Part shown: positions 1-7,500 of the stretch, in pieces
Position numbering within the stretch: position 1 is the first letter of the stretch
Layout: every line of letters begins with the position of its first letter
Assembly (NCBI GenBank): GCA_964470025.1
Contig: CAYXZR010000010.1
Span: forward strand, 1 to 26,562
Direction of reading: 5' to 3'
Source of the DNA: CAYXZR01 sp964470025
GTDB taxonomy: Bacteria > Patescibacteriota > Patescibacteriia > Buchananbacterales > UBA6539
DNA length: 26,562 nt
Position numbers and translations under genes: made by a program
The notes under the pieces: generated by a model
What the model saw: only the letters and a program-made list of their open reading frames with translations
What the model was told of the DNA's origin: nothing
The model's database searches: none

Positions 1-1
1 A

Positions 2-772
2 CTAGAGGTTATCGAGCCTGCAACTGATAAGCAAAAATTACAATGGGAAAAAGAATATCTTGGGCTATACGTGTCGGCACACCCAGTTCAGGAGTATATG
101 GAGGTATTGCGTAGTGAGGTGATGCATTTGTCAGAAGTAGAAGAAAAAGTTGGGAAAGATGAGAGTGTAGTTATTACTACCGTTGGCGTTATTCAGACGG
201 TAAAGAAAATAATGACTCGTGCTGGCAAGTCCATGGCATTTGCTCGAATTGAAGATGTTACCTCTGGAATGGAAGTGGTGGTTTTCCCGACTATCTTAGA
301 GCTGCAGCCTGAGCTTTGGCAGGAGGATAACGTGATATTGATGAATTGTCGTGTATCCGATAAAGACGGAGAAATTAAACTGGTATGTAATCAGGCCAGG
401 AAGATAGATAGTCCATCTTCTGCAAAATTGATGGTTTCTGAACTTAAACAGTTGAAAGGCACTAATCCGACTTTGCGTCGCTTTGGCAATAACAAATCAA
501 ATGGCAAGTCGGAAGCCAGTGCGCATAGTGCGGAGTTGTTGGTGAAGGGGACGGTGTATATTAAAATGCCTGAGAGGGTTGATGCACAAACAGCACATCA
601 GTTGAAGGAGATATTAAAGCATCATGCGGGGAAGTATAAAGCCTGCTTATATATTGCATCCTCACTAGGAGGTAAGCGTGTTCAAACTAGCTATATGATA
701 GATAATTCAGGTATAGTAAAAGAAAAGATAGAACAATTACTTGGAGTTGATACATTTTTAACCCATTTATAA
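2..772 (+). CDS. dnaE: DNA polymerase III alpha subunit, C-terminal part (5' truncated by window edge)
   Basis: This is the last 256 residues of the replicative polymerase catalytic subunit. The reading frame is open from base 2, so the GTG at 71 is not a true start. The opening residues include WEKEYLGLYVSAHP, the conserved stretch that precedes the OB-fold in bacterial DnaE (usually WEKELLGLYVSGHP). An OB-fold nucleic-acid-binding domain follows (about residues 55-130 of the visible part, around GVIQTVKKIMTRAGKSMAF and ARIEDVTSGMEVVVF). A C-terminal alpha/beta domain then ends in the QLLGVD region. The polymerase active site lies outside the window. The TAA at 770-772 shares its last A with the ATG of the next gene, which implies translational coupling. 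The family call is secure; the rest of the protein cannot be judged. Confidence 0.93.
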   Translation, partial: LEVIEPATDKQKLQWEKEYLGLYVSAHPVQEYMEVLRSEVMHLSEVEEKVGKDESVVITTVGVIQTVKKIMTRAGKSMAFARIEDVTSGMEVVVFPTILELQPELWQEDNVILMNCRVSDKDGEIKLVCNQARKIDSPSSAKLMVSELKQLKGTNPTLRRFGNNKSNGKSEASAHSAELLVKGTVYIKMPERVDAQTAHQLKEILKHHAGKYKACLYIASSLGGKRVQTSYMIDNSGIVKEKIEQLLGVDTFLTHL

Positions 773-1917
773 TGAAAGAGCAACCATTCTACGTTAATAA
801 ATTTCAAACTATACTCGGGCTAGTTTTTGCTGCAATAGCCGTCGTTCTTTTTGTCTTTGTCTGGTATGTATTGTGGGCGAGAGTGACGATAGTTTTGCAT
901 ACAGCCCAAGAAGCTATTTCTAGAGAATTTTTTGTTCAAGTGTCTCAAGAGCCAAGTTCCGAGCAGGTAGCTGAAGGACGTGTTTTTGCAGTGCCAATTT
1001 CTGTGAGTGAGCGATTTAAAGCTTCTGGATCCAAGGAGGTTGAACAGGAAGAAGGTATTGTTGGTGAAGTAGTTATTCGAAATTCATACAGTCGTGATCA
1101 GACACTTGTAGAAACTACTCGGCTCGCCTATAGCGATGATCCGGATACGGTGATTGCTCGTTTGCGAACGACTGTAACTGTTCGTGCGGGTGAATCACTT
1201 TCAGTTCCTGTGTACTTTGATCGACCCGAAGAGCAAACTGTTGTACGGACAGGCACCTTGATCATTCCTGGTTTATGGGGAGTGTTGAAAGACTATATTG
1301 TGGCAGAGGTGACTGAACCGCTGCAGTCTGGCGCACGTACCGTTTCTGTGGTACAGGATGAAGATATTGCTTTAGCTCGTACACAACTTGAAGAGCGTCT
1401 TATTGATCAGGCATTGAATACAGTTGATGATGAGTTAGGAGGAGCTGCAGTACTGTGGCCTAAAGTTGTGGGCCAGTCATCTTTGAATTACTCGTTTAGC
1501 TCACAGTCTGGAGATGTCGCTTCTGAGTTTACAGTTACTGTAGATGGACAAATACCTATTGTTGTTGTAAATGAGAATGATTTATATAGAGTATTGCGAG
1601 ACAGTATTAATAATGAAGTCGGAGGAGAGCAGCAGATAGTTGGTATTAATGAAGATTCTACATCATATGCAATTGAAAGTATTTCTACTGAAGATTCTAA
1701 AGCATCTCTTCGAGTTACGGTTAGCGCTTCTGCTATTGGTGCTCATGATAGTGAATTGCGCGATTCAAGTGCTATTCTTGGAAAATCAACGGATGAAGTT
1801 TTTGAGTATTATGAACAATTTCCTTCTATTACCTCTGTAGATATCCACTTTTCTCCTTCATGGCTCAAGAAAATTCCAAGAATACGTGATAAGATTACTA
1901 TAGAATTTACTAACTAA
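772..1917 (+). CDS. Single-pass membrane protein with large extracytoplasmic region (CPR envelope protein, 'baseplate J-like' type)
   Basis: A 381-residue protein. The N-terminus has a short cytoplasmic tail and one transmembrane helix (about residues 13-35, LGLVFAAIAVVLFVFVWYVL), followed by the motif ARVTIVLHTAQE. The rest is a beta-rich extracytoplasmic region, and the C-terminus reads GKSTDEVFEYYEQFPSITSV then SPSWLKKIP. From memory, this arrangement matches conserved Patescibacteria envelope proteins that databases sometimes label 'baseplate J-like'. I have no residue-level proof of a phage-baseplate fold. The gene overlaps the dnaE stop by one base and lies 1 nt before the next gene, so the three are probably co-transcribed and translationally coupled. 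There is no SD site. Function is unknown; an envelope structural role is an inference from topology. Confidence 0.72.
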   Translation: MKEQPFYVNKFQTILGLVFAAIAVVLFVFVWYVLWARVTIVLHTAQEAISREFFVQVSQEPSSEQVAEGRVFAVPISVSERFKASGSKEVEQEEGIVGEVVIRNSYSRDQTLVETTRLAYSDDPDTVIARLRTTVTVRAGESLSVPVYFDRPEEQTVVRTGTLIIPGLWGVLKDYIVAEVTEPLQSGARTVSVVQDEDIALARTQLEERLIDQALNTVDDELGGAAVLWPKVVGQSSLNYSFSSQSGDVASEFTVTVDGQIPIVVVNENDLYRVLRDSINNEVGGEQQIVGINEDSTSYAIESISTEDSKASLRVTVSASAIGAHDSELRDSSAILGKSTDEVFEYYEQFPSITSVDIHFSPSWLKKIPRIRDKITIEFTN

Positions 1918-1918
1918 T

Positions 1919-4900
1919 ATGCCTTGCTTGCGACATAAGCATACTATTAAGTCATTTGCTTCAATGGCTCTAGTGAGTTTGGCTGCATTGCCAAGCTTTG
2001 GTTCGCTTTTGGCAGAAAAGGTAAATACCTTAGTGACGCCGACTACAGTTATAGTTAATGATGTCACTGTTCAGGATTCAGTTACGCGCTGGAAGCCAAT
2101 TTCACTTAATTTTGAGATTAATCCTGGAGAGACAATTTGTGAGAATTCCGCAGTCAATCCTTTTTATGATTATAGGGTTGATGTTTTTTTTCGTCGTCCT
2201 GGAGGGGTGGCATATGATAAAGCTGTTCCTGGATATTATGCAGCTGATGGTAATGCAGCTGATTCAAGGGCATTTTGTGGTAATGTGTGGCGAGTTACTT
2301 TTGTGCCAGATGAAGTTGGCCGCTGGGAGTATAGCGCAGTTATTTCTAAAGGTGCAGGGATTGCCGTTTCTGAAGCACAGGCTTCAGATCCAGTAGTTCG
2401 AGAAGGTAGCTTTGATGTTTCACCGATTGTTGCACACGAGGGTGATGATTTTTATCGAAGAGGCATGCTGAGACATCCGGATGGGTCTCGATACTATCGC
2501 TTTGACAACGGTGAGTATTTTTTAAAGTCGGGGCCAAATAGTCCAGAAACTTTTTTAGGATACACTGGATTTGATGATACACCATGGGCTCGAGCTGGAA
2601 ATTCTGACGTTAATATTGATTTTGACGCCCATGTTGCAGATTACGCTGGCCTAGCGCCGCTATGGTCTGATGGAAAAGGTGCAGGTATTTTTGGTGCCAT
2701 AGACTTTTTAGCTGCAGAGAAAATGAATGTGGTATATATGCTTGCTTTTAATGCGGGTGGTGATGCGCAAAATGTCTGGCCTTATAATGATAAAAACTTC
2801 TTTGAAAATATTAATACGTTTTCTCGGTATCAGGATTTTTCACAGTCGCTAGATAAATTTAAACGGTTTGACGTTAGTAAGCTGGATCAGTGGAATCGTG
2901 TGTTCACTCATATGATGCATCAAGGTGTGGCAATTAATTTTGTGCTTTCCGAAGAAGAAAATCAGGTTCTTTTAGGCGGCGGTGGTACTAATTCTTTTAC
3001 TAACGAGCGTAAGCTTTTTTATCGTGAATTAATAGCTCGTTTTTCTCATCATAATGCACTCTTTTGGAATATTGGTGAAGAAAATGGTCAGACTAATCCT
3101 GACTGGAAAACTCAGTCATCACGTGATGGTTGGTACGCACTTCATGGTGAGCGAGAGCAGTGGATTGATTATTTATATAACCTAGATCCATACCAGCATC
3201 CAATTGTTTTACACACTATTCCTCCTGATGAGGGTTTTGATCCACCAGCAGAGGTCTATGAGGATTTGTTAGGAAATTCTAATTTCTCTGGACCGTCAAT
3301 GCAGTTACAAGAACGAGATAATCGAAATATTTATAATTGGACTGGAAGGTGGGTTACGGAAAGTGCAGGTGCAGGACATCAATGGGTAGTTAACCTGGAT
3401 GAGTATTTAAATTACAATAAGGGTATCTATGATAATCACGATGTCATACGAAAAGAGGTGCTGTGGCCGCATTTTATGGCTGGTGGAGCAGGAGTTGAGT
3501 GGTATTATGGTCAAGGTGCAGATGGTTATAACTATGACCAGCAGGATATAAATTGGCGAGGACATGAGGGTGATAATGAATTTTTTAATATATGGCGGGA
3601 TTCACGCAATGCATTGCACTTATTTAGAGATTTTGGAATTCCTTTCTGGGATATGACCTCTGATTATGGTAATACTGTAACTCCTGATGCGCGTGATTTT
3701 GTGTTATCTACTCCTGATGAATCATTCTTTGTTATTTACCGAACAGAAGAGGACATAAGCAGCAGCATTAATCTTCCAGAGAAAGAATATTTTGCACATT
3801 GGTATAATCCAGTTTCAGGGGTATTTGTTGCTACGGCGATACCATTTTATGGTGGCTTTGGGTCACCATATCCGGTTGGTGGATTTATTGGCGAAAATGA
3901 TGATTGGGTGGTGGTCATAAGTGATACCCCTGATTTCTCCCAGAAGGATTCATATGAGTTTAACTTTGATTCAACTGATCAGGGATGGAGCTTTGTGGTT
4001 CCACTTGGACTTGAGCCGGCTCGTGGATCCTATGATGCTGGCTCGCTGAATGTCTATCCTGATTCACTTGGCGGTATGGGATTTTGGGATTCTCCGGTGC
4101 TGTCTTTGGATCGATTTACTGGCACTCCTTTAGAAGTTGGTGAGAGGTTATATAAAGCTCGTTACTTTGTACGAAGTGATAAACGTTTGGATCCAGGAAC
4201 TGCGCCGACTTTACGCTTTAGAACAGCTGAGGAGGATTTTAGTGTAAGTGCTGTTACTGGCATTGAACCAATAGACTATGGAGCAGCTTTACCTAATTCA
4301 AATGGAGAATGGTTTGAACATTATTTTGTGCTGCCACATGAAGAGGCATTGCGCGTTAGTTTTGATGTGCTGAGTTTTTCTGATACTGATAGTATGATTT
4401 CTAAAGTATCTCTTGATGAAGTTGATATTACAGTTGAAAAAGAATTATCTTCATCCCCGAGTCTTCTTACAAGGTACGATCTTAGGACATCAGATGCTGA
4501 CGCATGGAGTTATGTTGATAGTGAATACTTTAGTTCACCACCGAGTGAAAAAACTGAAGATGGCTTATCAATTTTTTATGATACTAACGCTTCAAGTCAT
4601 CTGGTTGGTTTTTGGGAATATCTTTCTAGTGTTGCAATTGAAGCTGGAGAGATTTATCGCATCGACTACACAGTAGCTTCAAATATCCCTGGTAATGCTA
4701 AAGACCAAATTCCGGCGTTTAGGCTTAGGATGAATAGTGAGTTTTTTCATTATTATTCTTTATTAAACGTGGACCCTAGAGATGCTTCGTCATTAGCGCC
4801 TGTAGCGGGCAGTCCAGCGGTGTATAGTTTGTACTTTATCGCCCCAGAAGAAGTCGATGGTCAGCGAATGCTACTTTCATTTGATATGGTAGAAAGTAGT

Positions 4901-4960
4901 GGGGTACAAATGTCTTCTTTGCCTATCACCTTGCAGCAAGTTAGTGTCTACCGATACTAA
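1919..4960 (+). CDS. Secreted DUF5060/DUF4038-type putative glycoside hydrolase with C-terminal beta modules
   Basis: A 1013-residue exported protein. A signal peptide covers about residues 1-33 (basic start, hydrophobic core SFASMALVSLAALPSFGSLL). Residues about 48-175 match DUF5060 (WKPISLNFEIN, an NPFYDYRVDVFF stretch, VPGYYAADG, WRVTFVPDEVGRWEYS). Residues about 185-590 look like a TIM barrel of the DUF4038 type. Candidate acidic residues are E387/E388 in NIGEENG, D494/E495 in NLDEYL and E527 in GVEWYYGQ. Which of these is the acid/base or nucleophile is not proven. A small beta domain follows (about 600-670, YNPVSGVF), resembling the domain that often trails DUF4038. Two diverged modules start near 679 (FNFDSTDQGWSF) and 852 (YDLRTSDADAWSYV) and resemble carbohydrate-binding beta-sandwiches. 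It is probably a cell-surface or secreted polysaccharide-active enzyme. The start lies 1 nt after the previous stop. Confidence 0.75.
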   Translation: MPCLRHKHTIKSFASMALVSLAALPSFGSLLAEKVNTLVTPTTVIVNDVTVQDSVTRWKPISLNFEINPGETICENSAVNPFYDYRVDVFFRRPGGVAYDKAVPGYYAADGNAADSRAFCGNVWRVTFVPDEVGRWEYSAVISKGAGIAVSEAQASDPVVREGSFDVSPIVAHEGDDFYRRGMLRHPDGSRYYRFDNGEYFLKSGPNSPETFLGYTGFDDTPWARAGNSDVNIDFDAHVADYAGLAPLWSDGKGAGIFGAIDFLAAEKMNVVYMLAFNAGGDAQNVWPYNDKNFFENINTFSRYQDFSQSLDKFKRFDVSKLDQWNRVFTHMMHQGVAINFVLSEEENQVLLGGGGTNSFTNERKLFYRELIARFSHHNALFWNIGEENGQTNPDWKTQSSRDGWYALHGEREQWIDYLYNLDPYQHPIVLHTIPPDEGFDPPAEVYEDLLGNSNFSGPSMQLQERDNRNIYNWTGRWVTESAGAGHQWVVNLDEYLNYNKGIYDNHDVIRKEVLWPHFMAGGAGVEWYYGQGADGYNYDQQDINWRGHEGDNEFFNIWRDSRNALHLFRDFGIPFWDMTSDYGNTVTPDARDFVLSTPDESFFVIYRTEEDISSSINLPEKEYFAHWYNPVSGVFVATAIPFYGGFGSPYPVGGFIGENDDWVVVISDTPDFSQKDSYEFNFDSTDQGWSFVVPLGLEPARGSYDAGSLNVYPDSLGGMGFWDSPVLSLDRFTGTPLEVGERLYKARYFVRSDKRLDPGTAPTLRFRTAEEDFSVSAVTGIEPIDYGAALPNSNGEWFEHYFVLPHEEALRVSFDVLSFSDTDSMISKVSLDEVDITVEKELSSSPSLLTRYDLRTSDADAWSYVDSEYFSSPPSEKTEDGLSIFYDTNASSHLVGFWEYLSSVAIEAGEIYRIDYTVASNIPGNAKDQIPAFRLRMNSEFFHYYSLLNVDPRDASSLAPVAGSPAVYSLYFIAPEEVDGQRMLLSFDMVESSGVQMSSLPITLQQVSVYRY

Positions 4961-4963
4961 TAG

Positions 4964-4992
4964 TTGACTAGGTGGGCAGTGCTTGGTACTAT
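4964..4992 (+). promoter_or_regulatory. Sigma-70-type promoter of thrS
   Basis: -35 TTGACT (4964-4969), 17-bp spacer, -10 TACTAT (4987-4992). The -35 starts 3 bases after the upstream stop codon. A perfect TATAAT overlaps at 4990-4995 but would need a 20-bp spacer. Transcription would begin near 4999-5002, immediately before the T-box Stem I. The same TTGACT-N17-TACTAT pair precedes the orphan gene at 7055. Confidence 0.6.
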
Positions 4993-5000
4993 AATAGTAC

Positions 5001-5141
5001 TAGTGATTGGCATGGCTACCAACCATGCGTTCATGTGAACCCTTTGGCTAAGCTAGTAGACAATATGTTAAGAGGTCGGCAATTGCCGGCAATTTGGGTG
5101 GAACCGCTCACAAGAGTCCCAATCAGGTATATTCTGGTTGG
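5001..5141 (+). promoter_or_regulatory. T-box riboswitch (tRNA-Thr sensing) with very short Stem I, thrS leader
   Basis: A T-box leader senses uncharged tRNA. It reads the anticodon in Stem I and the free NCCA end in the antiterminator bulge. Seen here: a hairpin with arms GCATGG (5010-5015) and CCATGC (5023-5028) and a 7-nt loop CTACCAA that holds ACC, a threonine codon, at 5018-5020. A complete antiterminator follows. Helix A1 is TTGGG (5094-5098) with CCCAA (5118-5122), the 7-nt bulge is TGGAACC (5099-5105), and helix A2 is GCTC (5106-5109) with GAGT (5114-5117). This is the hallmark T-box element, usually GGGTGGNACCGCG. Intermediate hairpins GTTC/GAAC (5029-5040) and GGCAATTGCC (5078-5087) lie between. 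The 3' strand of A1 overlaps the terminator 5' arm, so the two folds exclude each other. The gene downstream is thrS, which agrees with the Thr specifier. The specifier sits in a terminal loop, as in the 'ultrashort' Stem I T-boxes known from Actinobacteria. Confidence 0.87.
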
Positions 5142-5164
5142 TTTTATTTTTATTTTTATTTTTT
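5119..5164 (+). terminator. Intrinsic terminator of the thrS T-box leader
   Basis: The arms are CCAATCAG (5119-5126) and CTGGTTGG (5134-5141), 8 bp with one G-U pair, with a 7-nt loop. A U-rich tract of four T-runs broken by single A's follows from 5142. The 5' arm shares CCAA (5119-5122) with antiterminator helix A1, giving the usual T-box on/off switch. The thrS ATG comes only a few bases after the U-tract, so a terminated transcript contains no coding sequence. Confidence 0.85.
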
Positions 5165-5168
5165 ATAT

Positions 5169-6923
5169 ATGAATAACGATACATTGCATAATCTACGACA
5201 TTCTTTAGCGCATCTTTTGGCTGCTGCAGTTCTTGAGCTGTATCCTGGAACTAAAAATACTATTGGTCCAGCTATTGAGAATGGCTTCTATTATGACTTT
5301 GAATTCCCTGAGGGTATTAGTATTTCCGATCAAGATTTATCAGCGATACAGAAAAAGATGAAGGAGATATTAAAAACATGGAAGGATGGTTTTCAGGGAA
5401 GAGAAGTGAATGAGCAAGAGGCTCGTGATTTCTTTAAGGATAATCAATACAAGCTGGAGCTTATTGATGAAATTGTTGAGAAGGGTGAGAAGATTACACT
5501 ATATACTTCTGGCGAATTTATTGATTTGTGTCGAGGTGGTCATGTTGATGAGATGAAAGAGATTAATCCAAAAGCTTTTTCGCTCGATCGACTTGCTGGA
5601 GCGTACTGGAGAGGAGATGCAAAAAATAAAATGCTTACACGAATTTATGGGGTGGCATTTTCAGATCCAGCAGAGTTGAAAGAATATCGAGTGATGATGG
5701 AAGAAGCGATGAAGCGCGATCACCGTAAGATTGGCCAAGAGCAGCAACTATTTTTTACTGATGAGATGGTGGGTAAGGGGTTGATCATGTGGATGCCAAA
5801 TGGAACGATTATTCGTAATGAGATAGAAAGATTAGCTGTAGAAATGGAGCGAGCTGCTGACTATGAGCGAGTGGTGTCTCCACATATGGGTAAAGAGCAG
5901 TTGTATCTGACTTCTGGACACTTACCTTACTATAAAGACGGCATGTATCCTGCGATGGAGATGGATGATGGCACATATTATTTAAAAGCGATGAACTGCC
6001 CACACCATCATGTAATGTATGGTCATTCACCTCACAGTTATCGAGACTTACCAGTGCGATATGCTGAGTATGGGACTTGCTATCGCAATGAATTGTCAGG
6101 AACTTTAGCAGGACTTCTTAGAGTTCGTGGGCTAGCTATGAATGATGCGCATATTTACTGTACTAAGGATCAGATTAAAGAGGAGTTTAAAGCTGTAATG
6201 GAAATGACGATGAAGTATTTTGAGCTTTTCGGTCTTGAGAAGTATTGGTTTCGACTTTCTAAGTGGGATCCAGCTCATACCGATAAGTACATCAACCAGC
6301 CAGAGAATTGGGAATACTGCCAAGATGTGTTGCGTGAGACGATGCAAGAGATTGGCTGTGAGTTTGTAGAGGCTGAAGATGAGGCAGCGTTTTATGGTCC
6401 AAAGGTAGATGTGCAGTTTAAGTCTGCAGTTGGGCGAGAGGAGACAATGTCGACTATTCAGCTTGATTTTTTGGCCAAGGAGCGTTTTGGCCTTACTTAT
6501 ACTGACGAGAAAGGGGAGCAGAATAATGAGGTATTTGTCATCCATCGTGCGCCACTATCAACCCATGAACGATTCTTGGCGTTTATTATTGAGCATTATG
6601 CTGGTGCGTTTCCAGTATGGCTAGCACCTGTGCAGGTGCAGCTTATCTCTGTTGGAAAAGACTTTAATGAGCATGTATTAAAGCTTGGTAAGCAGCTTAA
6701 GGAAGCTGGTATCCGTGTAGCAACTGACGTGTCTGATGAGACAGTGGGTAAGAAGATTCGCAATGCAACTAAGATGAAGGTGCCGTATATGTTGGTGATT
6801 GGTCAGAAAGAGATCGACAGTGATATGTTGGCAGTTCGTATTCGAGGCCAGGAAGAGCTTGAAGAGATCACGCAAGATGCTTTTGTTCAAAAGGTTCAAG
6901 GTGAGATACAGCATCGTTCATAA
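5169..6923 (+). CDS. thrS: Threonyl-tRNA synthetase, lacking the N-terminal TGS domain
   Basis: Charges tRNA-Thr with threonine in the cytoplasm. At 584 residues it is shorter than the roughly 640 of E. coli ThrRS because it begins directly at the second (editing/SAD) domain. The HxxxH editing motif is at H11/H15 (RHSLAHLL), with DLCRGGHV further on. Class II catalytic core: zinc ligands C277 (MNCPHHH), H328 (NDAHIYC) and H459 (VIHRAPLS), and D326 for the threonine amino group. Motif 2 begins YRNELSGTLAGLLRVRG, and motif 3 contains THERFLAF. The segment usually written GFTQDDAH is here GLAMNDAH (321-328), so the position equivalent to E. coli Gln381 is Met324. The anticodon-binding domain starts near residue 480 (APVQVQLISVG). 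I chose the ATG at 5169 because the in-frame GTG at 5094 lies inside the T-box antiterminator and adds 25 unrelated residues. No SD site: a terminator U-tract abuts the start codon. Confidence 0.95.
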   Translation: MNNDTLHNLRHSLAHLLAAAVLELYPGTKNTIGPAIENGFYYDFEFPEGISISDQDLSAIQKKMKEILKTWKDGFQGREVNEQEARDFFKDNQYKLELIDEIVEKGEKITLYTSGEFIDLCRGGHVDEMKEINPKAFSLDRLAGAYWRGDAKNKMLTRIYGVAFSDPAELKEYRVMMEEAMKRDHRKIGQEQQLFFTDEMVGKGLIMWMPNGTIIRNEIERLAVEMERAADYERVVSPHMGKEQLYLTSGHLPYYKDGMYPAMEMDDGTYYLKAMNCPHHHVMYGHSPHSYRDLPVRYAEYGTCYRNELSGTLAGLLRVRGLAMNDAHIYCTKDQIKEEFKAVMEMTMKYFELFGLEKYWFRLSKWDPAHTDKYINQPENWEYCQDVLRETMQEIGCEFVEAEDEAAFYGPKVDVQFKSAVGREETMSTIQLDFLAKERFGLTYTDEKGEQNNEVFVIHRAPLSTHERFLAFIIEHYAGAFPVWLAPVQVQLISVGKDFNEHVLKLGKQLKEAGIRVATDVSDETVGKKIRNATKMKVPYMLVIGQKEIDSDMLAVRIRGQEELEEITQDAFVQKVQGEIQHRS

Positions 6924-6945
6924 AGTAAACTAGCAAATATTTATT

Positions 6946-6970
6946 AAAAAGCGGCAATAAGCCGCTTTTT
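6946..6970 (+). terminator. Intrinsic terminator of thrS
   Basis: Perfect hairpin: AAAAAGCGGC (6946-6955), loop AATAA, GCCGCTTTTT (6961-6970). It lies 22 bases after the thrS stop. The A/T symmetry could allow it to work in both directions, but no minus-strand gene ends here. Confidence 0.85.
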
Positions 6971-6977
6971 AGTTTAA

Positions 6978-7006
6978 TTGACTAGATTGATTATTTATAG
7001 TACTAT
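6978..7006 (+). promoter_or_regulatory. Sigma-70-type promoter of the 133-aa orphan gene
   Basis: -35 TTGACT (6978-6983), 17-bp spacer, -10 TACTAT (7001-7006). It begins 7 bases after the thrS terminator and predicts an mRNA start near 7013, giving a leader of about 42 nt with a strong SD site. Confidence 0.65.
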
Positions 7007-7054
7007 GAAGCTCTGCAATTTTTGCAAATTAACGTTCTTTTCAAGGAGAAGCAT

Positions 7055-7456
7055 ATGCAAGATACGATTGGTATTGATTTGGAGGAGGTTCTGAAAGAGG
7101 CTCGACGACTTGTTGCTAGTGGCTCCCTGCAGGGTGGTCAGATAGTTTCAATATGTGGTGATCCGTTTCAGCAAAGGGGTATTTACAGGTCAAGTATTGC
7201 CAAGGCAGAAGTGATTCAGAAGGATATCGGTGAAGGTGAAGAGTGGGTACTATATATCACTTGCTCAAAAACATTCAGACATAAAGGCCTGAGTCTTGAG
7301 CCGGTTGGTGATTTGCAGAGGTACAGTTTACCACTTAAACATGGTTTGTTGTCCGATATTTCAAATGGAAATATGTTTATTACTCAATGCAAGTATGCCA
7401 CTACCTGTATGCTTATCCCAAATACAAATAGAGAAGAGCTTATAGTTCTCGATTGA
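7055..7456 (+). CDS. Hypothetical protein, 133 aa, monocistronic orphan
   Basis: I do not recognise this family. The ATG at 7055 is chosen over an in-frame ATT at 7022 because AAGGAG (7043-7048) sits 6 bases before it. The protein has no signal peptide or membrane segment. It starts with an acidic amphipathic stretch (IDLEEVLKEARRL), and the rest appears to be a compact alpha/beta domain with four cysteines (in SICGDP, ITCSK, TQCKY, TTCML). The cysteines are spaced unlike a classical zinc finger. It has its own promoter and its own terminator, so it is a single-gene unit. Arginine codons include several AGG/AGA, whereas neighbouring housekeeping genes mainly use CGT/CGA. It is probably a real, well-expressed cytoplasmic protein of unknown function. 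Confidence 0.7.
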   Translation: MQDTIGIDLEEVLKEARRLVASGSLQGGQIVSICGDPFQQRGIYRSSIAKAEVIQKDIGEGEEWVLYITCSKTFRHKGLSLEPVGDLQRYSLPLKHGLLSDISNGNMFITQCKYATTCMLIPNTNREELIVLD

Positions 7457-7463
7457 TTTGTTT

Positions 7464-7500
7464 ACCACAGCGACATCGTTGCTGTGGTTTTTTATTTTTT
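7464..7500 (+). terminator. Intrinsic terminator of the 133-aa orphan gene
   Basis: Stem ACCACAGC (7464-7471) with GCTGTGGT (7481-7488), extendable inwards, followed by a T-rich run to 7500. The run overlaps the mscL stop codon on the other strand. Read from the minus strand there is no U-tract, so it serves the plus strand only. Confidence 0.8.

Noticed and set aside
4990..4995. TATAAT as the thrS -10 element
   Set aside because: It is a perfect hexamer but would need a 20-bp spacer; TACTAT three bases upstream gives the 17-bp spacer used elsewhere in the window. Not fully excluded.
5094..5168. In-frame upstream extension of thrS starting at GTG 5094
   Set aside because: It lies within the T-box antiterminator and terminator, and its residues (Phe/Tyr-rich, from the T-tract) match no ThrRS. 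The ATG at 5169 begins the conserved editing domain.
4972..5172. 66-residue open frame over the thrS leader
   Set aside because: The stretch is explained by the promoter, riboswitch and terminator; it has no SD and no protein-like character.
6132..6545. 137-residue antisense open frame inside thrS
   Set aside because: Shadow of a well-conserved coding region; no promoter, SD or family similarity.
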